Part shown: piece after piece, positions 36,212-45,092 of the stretch
How positions within the stretch are numbered: position 1 is the stretch's first letter
Layout: each line of letters begins with the position of its first letter
Assembly: GCF_002896875.1 (NCBI RefSeq)
Contig: NZ_CP023278.1
Span: 3,534,001 to 3,598,000 of the forward strand
Direction of reading: 5' to 3'
Source of the DNA: Nostoc sp. CENA543
GTDB taxonomy: Bacteria; Cyanobacteriota; Cyanobacteriia; Cyanobacteriales; Nostocaceae
Length of the DNA: 64,000 bases
The notes under the pieces: generated by a model
Database searches by the model: none
Told to the model about the DNA's origin: nothing
What the model saw: the letters and a program-made list of their open reading frames with translations, nothing else
Made by a program: the position numbers and the translations under genes

Positions 36212-36601
36212 ATGAAAAATAAATTACTGTTTGCCGGCGTTTTCATGGCAGCTTGGCTAGGAACACTTATCCCTAGTGCTTTGGCTGCTCCACCCTGTTC
36301 TGTAGGACAAAAAGCAGAAGTGCTTTGGAAAGGAAAATGGTATGCAGCTACAGTATTAGGAGTGAAAAATAACAGGTGTTATATTACCTACGATGGTTAT
36401 GATAGTTCCTGGAATGAATGGGTTGGATCTGCCCGCTTTCGCGCATTATTTAAAGCTGGTGATTCAGCCAGAATTCTCTGGAGAGGAAAATGGTATGACG
36501 GGAAAATTTTAGCGGTGCGTAATAATCGTTATAAAGTTACCTATACTGGTTACGACAGTTCTTGGGATGAGTGGGTTGAACCAGCAAGGGTCAGCAGATA
36601 A
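36212..36601 (+). CDS. Secreted protein with two Tudor-knot/chromo-barrel-like repeats
   Basis: 129 residues from ATG 36212; the upstream start at 36161 would add a basic leader. Signal peptide MKNKLLFAGVFMAAWLGTLIPSALAAP, then two ~40-residue repeats, GQKAEVLWKGKWYAATVL...YDGYDSSWNEWV and GDSARILWRGKWYDGKIL...YTGYDSSWDEWV. The W-x-G-x-W-Y-x-A and G-Y-D-S-S-W-x-E-W-V pattern matches the Tudor-knot fold of eukaryotic chromatin readers. Here it is exported, so its ligand is not histone; a cell wall or polymer ligand is a guess. Confidence 0.82.
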   Translation: MKNKLLFAGVFMAAWLGTLIPSALAAPPCSVGQKAEVLWKGKWYAATVLGVKNNRCYITYDGYDSSWNEWVGSARFRALFKAGDSARILWRGKWYDGKILAVRNNRYKVTYTGYDSSWDEWVEPARVSR

Positions 36602-36940
36602 GAAAATATCTATACAACACAAAAAACCCCACATTGGGGTAAGTCAAAAAGCATGGGTTTATAGTACAATCTAGCTTGTATAGTTAATTCGTCCACGATC
36701 ACGGCAATCACTGTGGTCGTTTTTCTATTTTACGTCGTGCGAGTCAATTATGGGGTGAGGGGTCATAGCTCTCACTTGGGGGCAATGAGGTAGAGGGCAG
36801 GGTGCAGGGGGGCAGGGGGCAGGGGAAGAAAAACTGATGAGTGATAAGTAATGAGTGCTGTTAGCGGAAGCGGGGCGTTTAGCCGATGCTGAGTGATGAC
36901 TAATGACTAATGACTAATGACTATTGACTATTGACTATTT
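36602..36940. other. Intergenic region with two hairpins and a repeat cluster
   Basis: Contains a plus-strand terminator candidate (36695-36725, stem with T run), a small accccac/tggggt hairpin with an A run (36621-36640) that would read as a T run on the minus strand, a gcagggg array (36797-36825), and an STRR plus REP-like core (36836-36940) ending at the Mn-catalase stop codon. No gene seen. Confidence 0.65.
36695..36725 (+). terminator. Terminator candidate
   Basis: Imperfect stem acgatcacgg / ctgtggtcgt followed by ttttct, about 95 bases after the Tudor-knot gene. Confidence 0.5.
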
Positions 36941-37855
36941 CTAGCCAATATGTTGAACTACGGGTGGTTTTCTAGAACCATCTCCTTGTTGTTCTGGTCT
37001 AGTTTGGGGTGTAGCATGAAGTTGTGGTTCTGGTTGTGGTGGCTGTGGTTGTGGCCCTAATGGTTGGGGGTTGGTAACATACTCAAATTCGCCTCTGCCA
37101 TCCATTGAACGACCTTTTGCCCAACGCCCTTCTGAGCTTTCATTGCCTTCGGAGTGATTCCAAAACTGATAGGCAAATTCACGTTTTTCTAATTCCAAGG
37201 GGAAAGAACTAGGAACTGGTGTGCTTTCTAGTCCAGATTGTTCTAAGTCTTCAATGGCCGCTAACCAGAGATTTTGGTGCATGGTATCACGGGCAATCAT
37301 AAAACTCAGGGTATCTCTCACCCCTGGGTCATTCGTCATTTCATACAATCTTACTGCTTGTAAGCGTCCTTGACTTTCGGCGTGGAGATTAGAACGAAAG
37401 TCAGCTAAGAGATTACCACTAGCAACAATAAAACGACCATTCCAAGGATAGCCCACACTGTCAGATGGAGTTGCACCTAAACCAGAAACTATGGCGTGTT
37501 GGGGATTCATGGCTGCATTCATGATCACATCTCGCGGGTTTGTTCCACCCATCACCGCACCTACTACTGCATCTTTTGCTCCCTCTTCTTGGATGTTTAC
37601 AGGTGCTTTGTCTAAAAGATGGGCGATAGTTGTAGCTAACATTTCAATGTGACCGATTTCTTCAGTCCCCACATCTAGCAACATATCTCGATATTTGGCA
37701 GGGCCACGACAGTTCCAACCTTGAAATAGGTACTGCATCATGACGGTCATTTCGCCAAAAGTGCCGCCGATGAGTTCTTGAATTTTCATCGCGTAGACTG
37801 GATCTGGCTTTTCTGGGGGTTTGAAATATTGCAGTTTTTTAGAATGATAAAACAT
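36941..37855 (-). CDS. Manganese catalase
   Basis: 304 residues. A ferritin-like four-helix protein that breaks down H2O2 at a di-manganese site. The ligands are visible: Glu35 (GTFGEMTVMMQYL), Glu66 and His69 (EEIGHIEML), Glu160 (NLHAESQGRLQ) and His193 (ARDTMHQNLW). The C-terminal ~50 residues are Pro/Gln-rich (PQPLGPQPQPPQPEPQ), a disordered tail seen in cyanobacterial members. Non-haem catalases protect desiccated or salt-stressed cells. It stands at the edge of a stress-type gene cluster. Confidence 0.96.
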   Translation of the reverse strand: MFYHSKKLQYFKPPEKPDPVYAMKIQELIGGTFGEMTVMMQYLFQGWNCRGPAKYRDMLLDVGTEEIGHIEMLATTIAHLLDKAPVNIQEEGAKDAVVGAVMGGTNPRDVIMNAAMNPQHAIVSGLGATPSDSVGYPWNGRFIVASGNLLADFRSNLHAESQGRLQAVRLYEMTNDPGVRDTLSFMIARDTMHQNLWLAAIEDLEQSGLESTPVPSSFPLELEKREFAYQFWNHSEGNESSEGRWAKGRSMDGRGEFEYVTNPQPLGPQPQPPQPEPQLHATPQTRPEQQGDGSRKPPVVQHIG

Positions 37856-38370
37856 TTTGCTTCTTAGTTAAGTGACAGAATACAAGCTCACAAATCTTTG
37901 ATTTTTATGGCTTATTGCTTCTAGGAAACTAAGTAAATCTTTTATCTACATCAGTCAGGAGTGATATAAAAAATAGGAGATATTTACAGCCAAATTAACT
38001 CTTTGGATGCACGTAATCATCTGCATCAGGCATTAAAGCAGTTAGCATATTTTGGCTAGAACGTAAATTATCGCTTGGGTGCGATCGCATCTTACTATTT
38101 TGGATTTTAGATTTTAGATTTTGGATTATGGAATACTTTGCTGGTAAGCTTTTGGGCAATCCATTTGTCGCCCTTATTTTTCAAATTGGTATTACTTTCT
38201 TCAGATTGATTTTGACAGGTTGCTTATGTTCAGACACCCGACTTTTTAAAAAAGTCGGGTGTCTTTATAGATGTATGATAATTTGTGTGTCAGACTAATA
38301 GCTTTAATCGGCTGAAAATACTTAGAGGCATGGTTTCTGGCTGTCTTTTCGCTTTAATTACGAATGGGTT
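37856..38370. other. Intergenic region with terminator
   Basis: 515 bases containing the hairpin at 38232-38263 and a gattttagattttag short tandem stretch (about 38098-38127). No gene found. Confidence 0.55.
38232..38263. terminator. Strong bidirectional terminator
   Basis: Perfect 13-base arms agacacccgactt / aagtcgggtgtct around an internal ttttaaaa-like loop, with T runs on either strand. About 107 bases after the cupin gene stop (minus strand). Confidence 0.75.
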
Positions 38371-38712
38371 TTAATCTTCATCACGTCCATGAACTTGGGC
38401 AGGGGGGCTAGTAGCTTCGACGGCTGTAAATGCCTCTAGAATATTGTAGTGATGAGTTGCACCTTTAGGAACTACCCAAGAACTACCAGGTTCCAGTAAA
38501 ATCATTTGTCCTTCAATGTGCAGTTCTGCACGACCATTAATTACATAGCCAACGGTTTCATATTCACGTTGACTTGGTTGTTTATCTTCTCCTGGTTGTT
38601 CATGTTCCCAAAGCCGCATGGAAACAGTTTTACCGGAGGCTAGATATTTTTGACCAAGTTTCCCTTTGGGAGAATGGGAAGAGTCTATTTTTTTGACACT
38701 AGTGTCAGTCAT
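38371..38712 (-). CDS. Cupin-domain protein
   Basis: 113 residues, a single cupin barrel. Motif 1 region GEDKQPSQREYETVGYVINGRAELHIEG lacks the usual two histidines, while motif 2 is EPGSSWVVPKGATHHYNILE. So metal binding may be incomplete. It begins 12 bases after the ADH stop, so it is the distal gene of an ADH-cupin operon. Ends in acidic residues. Might be a sensor, isomerase or dioxygenase relative; no function claimed. Confidence 0.82.
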   Translation of the reverse strand: MTDTSVKKIDSSHSPKGKLGQKYLASGKTVSMRLWEHEQPGEDKQPSQREYETVGYVINGRAELHIEGQMILLEPGSSWVVPKGATHHYNILEAFTAVEATSPPAQVHGRDED

Positions 38713-38724
38713 AAGTTGATCACC

Positions 38725-39894
38725 TTAAGGTTTGAGTACAACTTTGATGCAGTTATCTTGTTTGTGTTTAAAAATTTCGTAGCCGTGGGGTGCTTCTGTT
38801 AAAGGTAGTTTGTGGGTGATGACAAAGGAAGGATCTATTTCACCGTTTTGAATACGTTCTAGTAATGGTTTTAAGTATCTATGAACGTGGGTTTGTCCCA
38901 TTTTGAAGGTTAAACCTTTGTTCATGGCTGCACCCATTGGTATTTTGTCGAGGAAACCGCCGTATACACCTGCTAATGAGACATGACCACCTTTACCACA
39001 AGAAACAATGACTTGTCTTAAGGCTGTTGGCCTATCTGTTTCTAGCCGCACAGCTTGTTTAACTTGGTCGTAAAAAGCCATCATATCTGTACCGTGGGCT
39101 TCCATTCCCACTGCGTCAATGCAAGCATCGGGGCCACGTCCGCCGGTCATTTCTTTGAGTGCTTCGCCGATATTGACTTCCTCGTAGTTGAGAACCTCCG
39201 CCTTACCGTATTCTTTCGCCATCTGTAGACGTTCGGGGATACGGTCAAAAGCAATTACTCTTTCTGCACCCAGCATATATGCACTTTTGATGGCAAATTG
39301 TCCGACTGGGCCACAACCCCAAACAGCAACAATATCACCGGGTTTGATGTGACAGTTTTCCGCCGCCATGTAACCTGTTGGAAAAATATCTGTTAAAAAT
39401 AATACTTGTTCATCTGTGAGATTATCAGGAATTTTGAGTAAACCCACGTCAGCAAACGGTACACGGGCGTATTCCGCTTGACCGCCAGCGTAACCGCCGA
39501 ATAAATGGGAGTAGCCAAATAAACCGGCTGGCGAATGTCCCATTTGCAGTTCTACCATCCAGGCGTTAGGGTTGGAATTATCACACAAAGACCATAATTG
39601 CCGTTGACAAAAGAAACAAGAACCGCAAGAAATAGTAAAAGGAACAACAACGCGATCGCCTACTTGCACATTTTTGACTGCGCTTCCTATTTCAACGACT
39701 TCCCCCATAAATTCATGACCGAGAATGTCACCCTGTTGCATTGTAGGGATATAGCCATCATATATATGTAAATCTGAGCCACAAATGGCTGTAGACGTAA
39801 TTTTAATAATGGCATCACGGGGGTTAATAATTTTCGGGTCAGGTACATTTTCTACTCTGACATCGTTTGTACCATGCCAGCAAACTGCTTTCAT
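38725..39894 (-). CDS. Zinc-dependent alcohol dehydrogenase (formaldehyde-dehydrogenase-like), copy 1
   Basis: 389 residues. MDR-family NAD(P) enzyme. Catalytic zinc ligands in CGSDLH and GHEFMGE; structural zinc cysteines in [16 protein letters not shown]; cofactor motif [27 protein letters not shown]. The long insert [27 protein letters not shown] marks the glutathione-independent formaldehyde dehydrogenase-like class. It is paralogous to the gene at 40588-41757. Upstream of the start lies an STRR block. Confidence 0.92.
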   Translation of the reverse strand: MKAVCWHGTNDVRVENVPDPKIINPRDAIIKITSTAICGSDLHIYDGYIPTMQQGDILGHEFMGEVVEIGSAVKNVQVGDRVVVPFTISCGSCFFCQRQLWSLCDNSNPNAWMVELQMGHSPAGLFGYSHLFGGYAGGQAEYARVPFADVGLLKIPDNLTDEQVLFLTDIFPTGYMAAENCHIKPGDIVAVWGCGPVGQFAIKSAYMLGAERVIAFDRIPERLQMAKEYGKAEVLNYEEVNIGEALKEMTGGRGPDACIDAVGMEAHGTDMMAFYDQVKQAVRLETDRPTALRQVIVSCGKGGHVSLAGVYGGFLDKIPMGAAMNKGLTFKMGQTHVHRYLKPLLERIQNGEIDPSFVITHKLPLTEAPHGYEIFKHKQDNCIKVVLKP

Positions 39895-39960
39895 AGTTAT
39901 TAGTCCTTAGTTATTAGTCATTAGTCATTAGTCATTAGTTATTAGTCAACAGTCATTCAA
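39895..39960. repeat. STRR block (ttagtca heptamers)
   Basis: Tandem tagtcat units directly upstream of ADH copy 1; an equivalent block precedes ADH copy 2 at 41758-41795. Confidence 0.85.
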
Positions 39961-40062
39961 TAATTGGTTTTATTAACTATGCTTCTGCTTTCTTAGAACC
40001 TTGGAACGTGAAATTGAATTAAGAGACGCGATAAAATGCGTCTCTATAGAATCTATTTAGAA

Positions 40063-40458
40063 CTATCTTCTAATTTCTCTTTGAGATTCTGGTTGTTGAT
40101 AATAACCACGGTCACGATTGGTAATAGGCTCAACTGCTTCCTTGGCTTTTCTTTTTACATCAGCTTGAAATTCTTTTGTGGCTCTAGGTGTTTCTTCGTT
40201 TAAATTTAATTTCTCGCGCACGTTCTCAACAGTATCTTTGAGCTTTTCTTGGGCATTTCTCACTTGATTATCGCCAATTCCTTGACTATCTGGTGTGCCT
40301 TTGTAATAGATACCCTCTGGAGTTTTTACATCAGCCTGAGCAATCATGGCACTGCTATATGTAAAAGACTGACCTATAAAGAAAGTGGCTCCAATTAAAC
40401 AAACAATTACAACTTGACGTAGGAGGAAGTTTTGTAACCAAGAAATTACTCGATTCAT
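40063..40458 (-). CDS. Small secreted or membrane-anchored helical protein
   Basis: 131 residues from ATG 40458 with gagg 8 bases upstream. An N-terminal hydrophobic helix (VVIVCLIGATFFIGQSFTYSSAMIAQA) acts as signal or anchor. The rest is very polar and helical (NAQEKLKDTVENVREKLNLNEETPRATKEFQADVKRKAKEAVEPI), like LEA/CsbD-type stress proteins, though no family is claimed. It lies between the two ADH paralogs in the stress cluster, on the same strand. Confidence 0.75.
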   Translation of the reverse strand: MNRVISWLQNFLLRQVVIVCLIGATFFIGQSFTYSSAMIAQADVKTPEGIYYKGTPDSQGIGDNQVRNAQEKLKDTVENVREKLNLNEETPRATKEFQADVKRKAKEAVEPITNRDRGYYQQPESQREIRR

Positions 40459-40587
40459 AAAGAACCTCAATTACAGTGCATCTCTATTTTTGATGTAGAA
40501 GATGTAACTAAACATCTTTTTAAAGTGTGATTTATTAATATGTAATTGGGTGTAATTACATGATTTTTCACCTACTACTGTCTAATT

Positions 40588-41757
40588 TCAAGGTTTGAGT
40601 ACAACTTTGACGCAGTTGTCTAGTTTTTGTTGAAAAATTTCATAAGCACGGGGTGCTTGTTCTAGAGGTAATTGATGGGTAACTACAAAAGATGGATCAA
40701 GTTTGCCATCTAATACTAGTTGTAGTAACAAGTGCATATATTTTTGTCCGTGCATTTGTCCCATTCTGAAGGTAAGACCTTTATTAAAAGCAGCACCAAA
40801 AGGTATCTTATCTACAAATCCACCATAGACACCCATGATGGAGAGAGTCCCACCTTTACGACAAGCCACCATCATTTCTCTTAATACATGGGGACGGTCT
40901 GTTTCTAATTTTAGTTTTTGCTTGGTTTGGTCATAGAAATCTTCTATTCCCACACCATGCGCTTCTAAACCAACCGCATCAATGCAAGCATCAGGGCCAC
41001 GTCCGCCAGTCATTTCTTTTAATGCTTCCCCTGCATTGACTTCTTCGTAATTAATAATTTCGGCTTTGGCGTATTTTTTTGCCATTTCTAAGCGTTCAGG
41101 AAAGCGGTCAATAGCAATGACTTTTTCTGCACCCATCATATAGGCACTAATCATGGCAAATTGTCCGACTGCACCACAACCCCAAACTGCGACAGTATCT
41201 CCTGGTTGAATGTCGCAAAATTCTGCTCCCATGTAACCGGTAGGGATAGCATCGGAGATGAATAATAACATTTCATCTGATAAATCTGGCGGGACTTTCA
41301 CCACACCCACATCAGCGAAAGGTACGCGCACATATTCAGCTTGCGCGCCTGCATAACCCCCTAACATATGAGAGTAGCCGTAAATAGCTGAGGTGATGTT
41401 GCCGAAGAGTTTTTCTTCTATCCAAGCTTTGGGGTTAGAGTTGTCGCACAATGACCACATATCATGCTGACAATAATGGCATCTACCACAGCCAATTGTA
41501 GAAGGAACAACGACGCGATCGCCTATTTTTAAATTCTCAATTCCTTGACCAACTTCTACAACTTCCCCCATAAATTCGTGACCGATAATGTCACCTTGCT
41601 GTACTGTGGGAATATAGCCACCATAAATATGCAAATCTGACCCACAAATCGCCGTAGAAGTAACTTTAATAATCGCATCACGGGGATTGAGTATTGTCGG
41701 GTCTGGGACTGACTCTACCCTAACTTCATTTGCACTATACCAACAAACAGCTTTCAT
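40588..41757 (-). CDS. Zinc-dependent alcohol dehydrogenase (formaldehyde-dehydrogenase-like), copy 2
   Basis: 389 residues from ATG 41757 (MKAVCWYSANEVRVE). An open extension to 41784 is encoded by STRR sequence (MTNDYGLIT) and is probably untranslated. The zinc ligand motifs CGSDLH, GHEFMGE and GCGRCHYCQHDMWSLC are intact, as is VWGCGAVGQFAMISAYMMGAEKVIAID. It is clearly homologous to copy 1 along its whole length, with identical stretches such as [18 protein letters not shown]. Probably specialised after duplication. Confidence 0.92.
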   Translation of the reverse strand: MKAVCWYSANEVRVESVPDPTILNPRDAIIKVTSTAICGSDLHIYGGYIPTVQQGDIIGHEFMGEVVEVGQGIENLKIGDRVVVPSTIGCGRCHYCQHDMWSLCDNSNPKAWIEEKLFGNITSAIYGYSHMLGGYAGAQAEYVRVPFADVGVVKVPPDLSDEMLLFISDAIPTGYMGAEFCDIQPGDTVAVWGCGAVGQFAMISAYMMGAEKVIAIDRFPERLEMAKKYAKAEIINYEEVNAGEALKEMTGGRGPDACIDAVGLEAHGVGIEDFYDQTKQKLKLETDRPHVLREMMVACRKGGTLSIMGVYGGFVDKIPFGAAFNKGLTFRMGQMHGQKYMHLLLQLVLDGKLDPSFVVTHQLPLEQAPRAYEIFQQKLDNCVKVVLKP

Positions 41758-41822
41758 AGTTATTAGTCCATAGTCATTAGTCAATAGTCATTAGTTCTTC
41801 TCCCCTGCACCCCTGCACCCTC
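41758..41822. repeat. STRR and C-rich repeat upstream of ADH copy 2
   Basis: tagtcat/tagtcaa heptamers followed by a cccctgcaccc tandem stretch that ends at the SRPBCC gene stop codon. Confidence 0.85.
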
Positions 41823-42507
41823 ATTTCCTCCCCGATGGCTGTCCCTCTGTGGTGGCGATTTCGCCTGCTTCCATGAGCATTTTGAAACGACGCAGTTCGT
41901 CGCCTATTTGTTGTTCTGGTTCTTCACCAAAGAGTTTGGCGAAAATTGCTGTTAATGTTCCACCTGGGGGATTGTATTCTAAAACTACTTTGACTTCTGT
42001 ACCTCGATTTCCTGGTGCTGGTTGAAAACGCACAAAACCGGAGTTTTCTACATCTGCGCCTTCTACGGAAGCCCAGGAAATAAACTCATTCTCTCGGTCT
42101 TCTAAGATGTCTGCATCCCATTCTATGCTGTTACCAAGAGGTGCATTAGCTATCCAGTGAGACCTCTTCTCATTGTAAACTTTGACAGATTTGAGATGCT
42201 TCATGAAGGTGGGTAAATTCTCAAAGTTGTGCCAATAACGGTATAGTTCCTCTGTTGGCTTGTTAATTGTCACCGTCTTTTCAACTTTGATGGGTTTGTT
42301 CAAACCGATGGCTTCTTGGGCTTGTTGAATGGTGCTGCGTTTGGTCGCACCTTGGTAAATCAAGCCGCCTCCAGCTAAAGCTGTCAATACTCCCCGCAAA
42401 GAGGCTTGTCGTAAACCCATTAAAACTAACGCACCGCCACCAATAAGCGAAGCCCAACGTTCTAAATCACTAGCTTCAGCTTGTTTATCCCCTGATGTTA
42501 AAGTCAC
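41821..42507 (-). CDS. SRPBCC-family protein with N-terminal membrane segment
   Basis: 228 residues. The N-terminal ~50 residues hold hydrophobic glycine-rich helices (WASLIGGGALVLMGLRQASLRGVLTALAGGGLIYQG), a DUF2892-like membrane part. From about residue 75 the SRPBCC domain starts: VEKTVTINKPTEELYRYWHNFENLPTFMKHLKSVKV...WDADILEDRENEFISWASVEGADVENSGFVRFQPAP...VEVVLEYNPP-type ending. Binds a hydrophobic ligand, unknown. In the stress cluster, same strand as the ADHs and DJ-1 gene. Confidence 0.85.
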   Translation of the reverse strand: MTLTSGDKQAEASDLERWASLIGGGALVLMGLRQASLRGVLTALAGGGLIYQGATKRSTIQQAQEAIGLNKPIKVEKTVTINKPTEELYRYWHNFENLPTFMKHLKSVKVYNEKRSHWIANAPLGNSIEWDADILEDRENEFISWASVEGADVENSGFVRFQPAPGNRGTEVKVVLEYNPPGGTLTAIFAKLFGEEPEQQIGDELRRFKMLMEAGEIATTEGQPSGRK

Positions 42508-42575
42508 GTTACTCTACTCCAGATTTCAAAAATTTAGGGAGTAGATCATGAGTTTTATCTCTACTCCCAATTCTT

Positions 42576-43673
42576 TTAAATTGAAACAGCTGCGCCTGTT
42601 GTCGGTTGAGGAGGCTTAATTACCGCAGCTATGCGTGTGCGATATAGGTTAACTAATCGTTGTTCATACTGCACTAAATCTTGGTAAATTCCTTTAAAAA
42701 TAGCGGTTGCTACTGGGTCTGTGTACATTGCACACAAGTTACCAATATCACCAATACCTGTTTGTAAATCACCCAAGGCGCAGCGTATCTGGTAGATATC
42801 ATCGCTACCTGTCAAGGTTGATTTGACTTTGGCATATTGATTGGCAATATTTGCACTTAAAGATGGTTTTTCGCCAAGTCTTTGCAGATATGTTTCTATT
42901 CTTTCGATGTGGCGTTGTTTATTCACAATCATGTCTTGAAACAACGCTTTAGCTTGTGTATCTGATTCTTTTTCTGCGTAACTTTGTAGTGCTTCTAGTG
43001 AATAACGTTCTCCAGCCAAAGCTGTATTTAAGCCACGCACGATTTCAGTTTTAGTCGAACCACCCCAAGCGTCGGCCAGCTTCCACCAGTCTGCACCGGT
43101 GTTTTTGACATCTGGTAATGCAGCTTCTTTACCGCCGTAACCCAAACGGTTCAAAATTGCGGTGGTAAAAATGGGTAAATCTCCGGGTTCACGGGATGTA
43201 ATTAAGTTACCGTCAACTACTAATGCTTCATCTTCGTAATTTGCACCAGCGTTAATCATATCCTGGCGAATTGCAATAAAACCCGTAGCGCGCTTACCTT
43301 GGAGTAAATCAGCTTCAATTAACATCTGTGGCCCGTGACAAACCGCAGCCACTAGCTTTCCTTGCTGCATTGCTTCTTGCACAAAGCGGACTGTATTGGG
43401 GTTGCGGCGCATTCTATCGGGGGCCATCCCACCGGGAATAACTACAGCATCAAATTCTGATGCGATCGCCTCTGTAGTGGTAGCATCAGCTTGCACAGAT
43501 AGTTTACCGCGTTTGCCCTTATATTTTTCATTCATCCGCGCACCCAGGACAACTACCTCAAACCCAGCTTGTTTTAGTCCATTGCAAGGAATGATAAATT
43601 CTACGTCTTCTACTGCTTGTTCAATGAGAATCGCTACTTTTTTCTTAACAGAATGATTGTTGTGGTCGGTCAT
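42576..43673 (-). CDS. DJ-1/PfpI domain fused to a ferritin-like helical domain
   Basis: 365 residues. The N-terminal 1-185 is DJ-1/PfpI: KVAILIEQAVEDVEFIIPCNGLKQAGFEVVVLGAR, nucleophile elbow AAVCHGPQ with Cys112 and His113, and GNLITSREPGDLPIFTTAIL. Such proteins act as glyoxalases, deglycases or proteases. The C-terminal ~150 residues (ALAGERYSLEALQSYAEKESDTQAKALFQDMIVNKQRHIERIETYLQRLG...) form a four-helix bundle resembling DUF2383/ferritin-like domains. The fusion joins carbonyl- or oxidative-stress repair with a possible metal-binding helper. Confidence 0.87.
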   Translation of the reverse strand: MTDHNNHSVKKKVAILIEQAVEDVEFIIPCNGLKQAGFEVVVLGARMNEKYKGKRGKLSVQADATTTEAIASEFDAVVIPGGMAPDRMRRNPNTVRFVQEAMQQGKLVAAVCHGPQMLIEADLLQGKRATGFIAIRQDMINAGANYEDEALVVDGNLITSREPGDLPIFTTAILNRLGYGGKEAALPDVKNTGADWWKLADAWGGSTKTEIVRGLNTALAGERYSLEALQSYAEKESDTQAKALFQDMIVNKQRHIERIETYLQRLGEKPSLSANIANQYAKVKSTLTGSDDIYQIRCALGDLQTGIGDIGNLCAMYTDPVATAIFKGIYQDLVQYEQRLVNLYRTRIAAVIKPPQPTTGAAVSI

Positions 43674-43710
43674 GTTTTTTCCTGACTAATAATTTTTAAT
43701 CTTGAATTGT

Positions 43711-44112
43711 CTAAGCGGGAACTTCACTAGTTGGAGGTGTCCCAAACATTTCCTCATAGTCGTGAGAAAAATGTCGATGTAATTTAGCAAATTCCTGTGG
43801 TGTTACAGCATTTTGCAACACTGCAAAAACTGCACGTACATGAATTGCAGTTGTTGTTGGTTCTAGATTTTCTTTTTGACTAACACGCACAATAAAATCT
43901 TGTAAATTAAAGCTTTGGTCTGGCTCCCCTTCCCGACCTTGCAAACACTGACTTAATTGTTGTGGTAATTGAGCAGATAAATCTTGAGCTTCATCTCCAG
44001 AAATGCGTTCTTTTATCGTTTCTAGAGTCGCACAGGTAGCACGTTCTGCCTCTTCACGGGAGTTAGATTGAGCCAAGCTTTGTACATGAGTAATAAACTC
44101 GTTATAGTCCAT
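43711..44112 (-). CDS. DUF2267 domain protein
   Basis: 133 residues, ATG 44112 with strong ggagg SD. DUF2267 pattern: FITHVQSLAQSNSREEAERATCATLETIKERISGDEAQDLSAQLPQQL, then FIVRVSQKENLEPTTTAIHVRAVFAVLQNAVTPQEFAKLHRHFSHDYEEMFG. An all-helical domain of unknown function common beside stress genes. First gene of the minus-strand stress set. Confidence 0.88.
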   Translation of the reverse strand: MDYNEFITHVQSLAQSNSREEAERATCATLETIKERISGDEAQDLSAQLPQQLSQCLQGREGEPDQSFNLQDFIVRVSQKENLEPTTTAIHVRAVFAVLQNAVTPQEFAKLHRHFSHDYEEMFGTPPTSEVPA

Positions 44113-44537
44113 TGCTTCCTCCGTTATCCAGAGATTTTAGGCATTGTTTAGGAAAGTATTTTATCTTTCAGCATTTATATTGATATTTAAAAACTTTTTC
44201 AGTTCAGAGTAGCTAACGGAAAATCAGCAACAATTGACAGTAAATTTAGTAGATGAGGTACAAAATTTGCTTCTTCCCGTTACCTTAAGAAAAATAGTTA
44301 TGAGCAGGAATTTTTCATCTAGGTTTAACGTGGGTTGAGAACTCCTCACTCATAACTACCAGATTCAACTACAAGTGGCTTGACCTTAGATTTCATACTT
44401 TTCAGATTAGACTGTAATGTCTAGATGTACTTCGCTCTTAGGAAATAGATTAATTTATTTCTGAAGTTGTACATCTTATGTAGTACAACTAAACAGCTAA
44501 AAATAGTTATGGTAATGATATTGTAAGGGCTAGTTTT
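44113..44537. other. Divergent promoter region of the stress cluster
   Basis: 425 AT-rich bases between DUF2267 (minus) and the acidic protein (plus). No gene or repeat supported; regulatory signals for the cluster are expected here. Confidence 0.5.
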
Positions 44538-44945
44538 ATGACAGAAAATAATCAAAATCACGAAGTTAAATCTGATGATTTACCACAAGTAGTCACCGAG
44601 TCCTATGGTACAGGTGTGAAGGATATCCCTGGCTACAATATTGGCGGCAGAATTCTGCAAGAAAGAAGACGAGAATATACACAAACCAGTCCCGAATTAA
44701 CTGGTGGTGATGTGGATGCTTATTGGCAAGATGCTGACTCTGTAGGCGAAGAAGCTGTTGGCGGAACTGCACCCACTCCTGACCAGAATGTGACGGAAGA
44801 CATAGAAGCGGCTGTGGGTTTAGCAATGGATGATAACGAACTACTGCACACTCAAGACATTTTAGAACGCCGTGACGATGCACGCTGGGAATTAGATCCT
44901 ACCTCTGCCGAAGATTATCAAGAACGGCAATCAGATGATACCTAA
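44538..44945 (+). CDS. Acidic conserved cyanobacterial protein (DUF6335-like)
   Basis: 135 residues, strongly acidic and hydrophilic. It carries a Tyr/Gly-rich opening (ESYGTGVKDIPGYNIGGRILQERRREYT), then SPELTGGDVDAYWQDADSVGEEAVGGTAPTPDQNVTEDIEAAVGLAMDD. I recall such proteins as DUF6335, restricted to cyanobacteria; function unknown. It is divergent from the stress cluster and may share its control region. Confidence 0.75.
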   Translation: MTENNQNHEVKSDDLPQVVTESYGTGVKDIPGYNIGGRILQERRREYTQTSPELTGGDVDAYWQDADSVGEEAVGGTAPTPDQNVTEDIEAAVGLAMDDNELLHTQDILERRDDARWELDPTSAEDYQERQSDDT

Positions 44946-44960
44946 TACCAATGTTAGTTT

Positions 44961-45026
44961 GTAGTAAGGACTTTAGTCCTTTTCGTTCGCGGAGCGTCTC
45001 GTGGAGAGAACTTTAGTTCTTACTAC
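44961..45026. repeat. Dispersed palindromic repeat, long form
   Basis: gtagtaaggactttagtcct - ttcgttcgcggagcgtctcgtggagag - aactttagttcttactac. Same family as 6401-6478, inverted relative to it. Confidence 0.8.
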
Positions 45027-45092
45027 AAACCTTTAATTTGAGAAGTTCGCGCCTTTGCTACGGTAGAGCAAAAGCACGAAAATATCTAATTT

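Noticed and set aside
44593-44883. His/Leu-rich open frame on the minus strand
   Set aside because: Antisense of the DUF6335-like acidic gene; composition is an artefact of its Asp/Glu codons.
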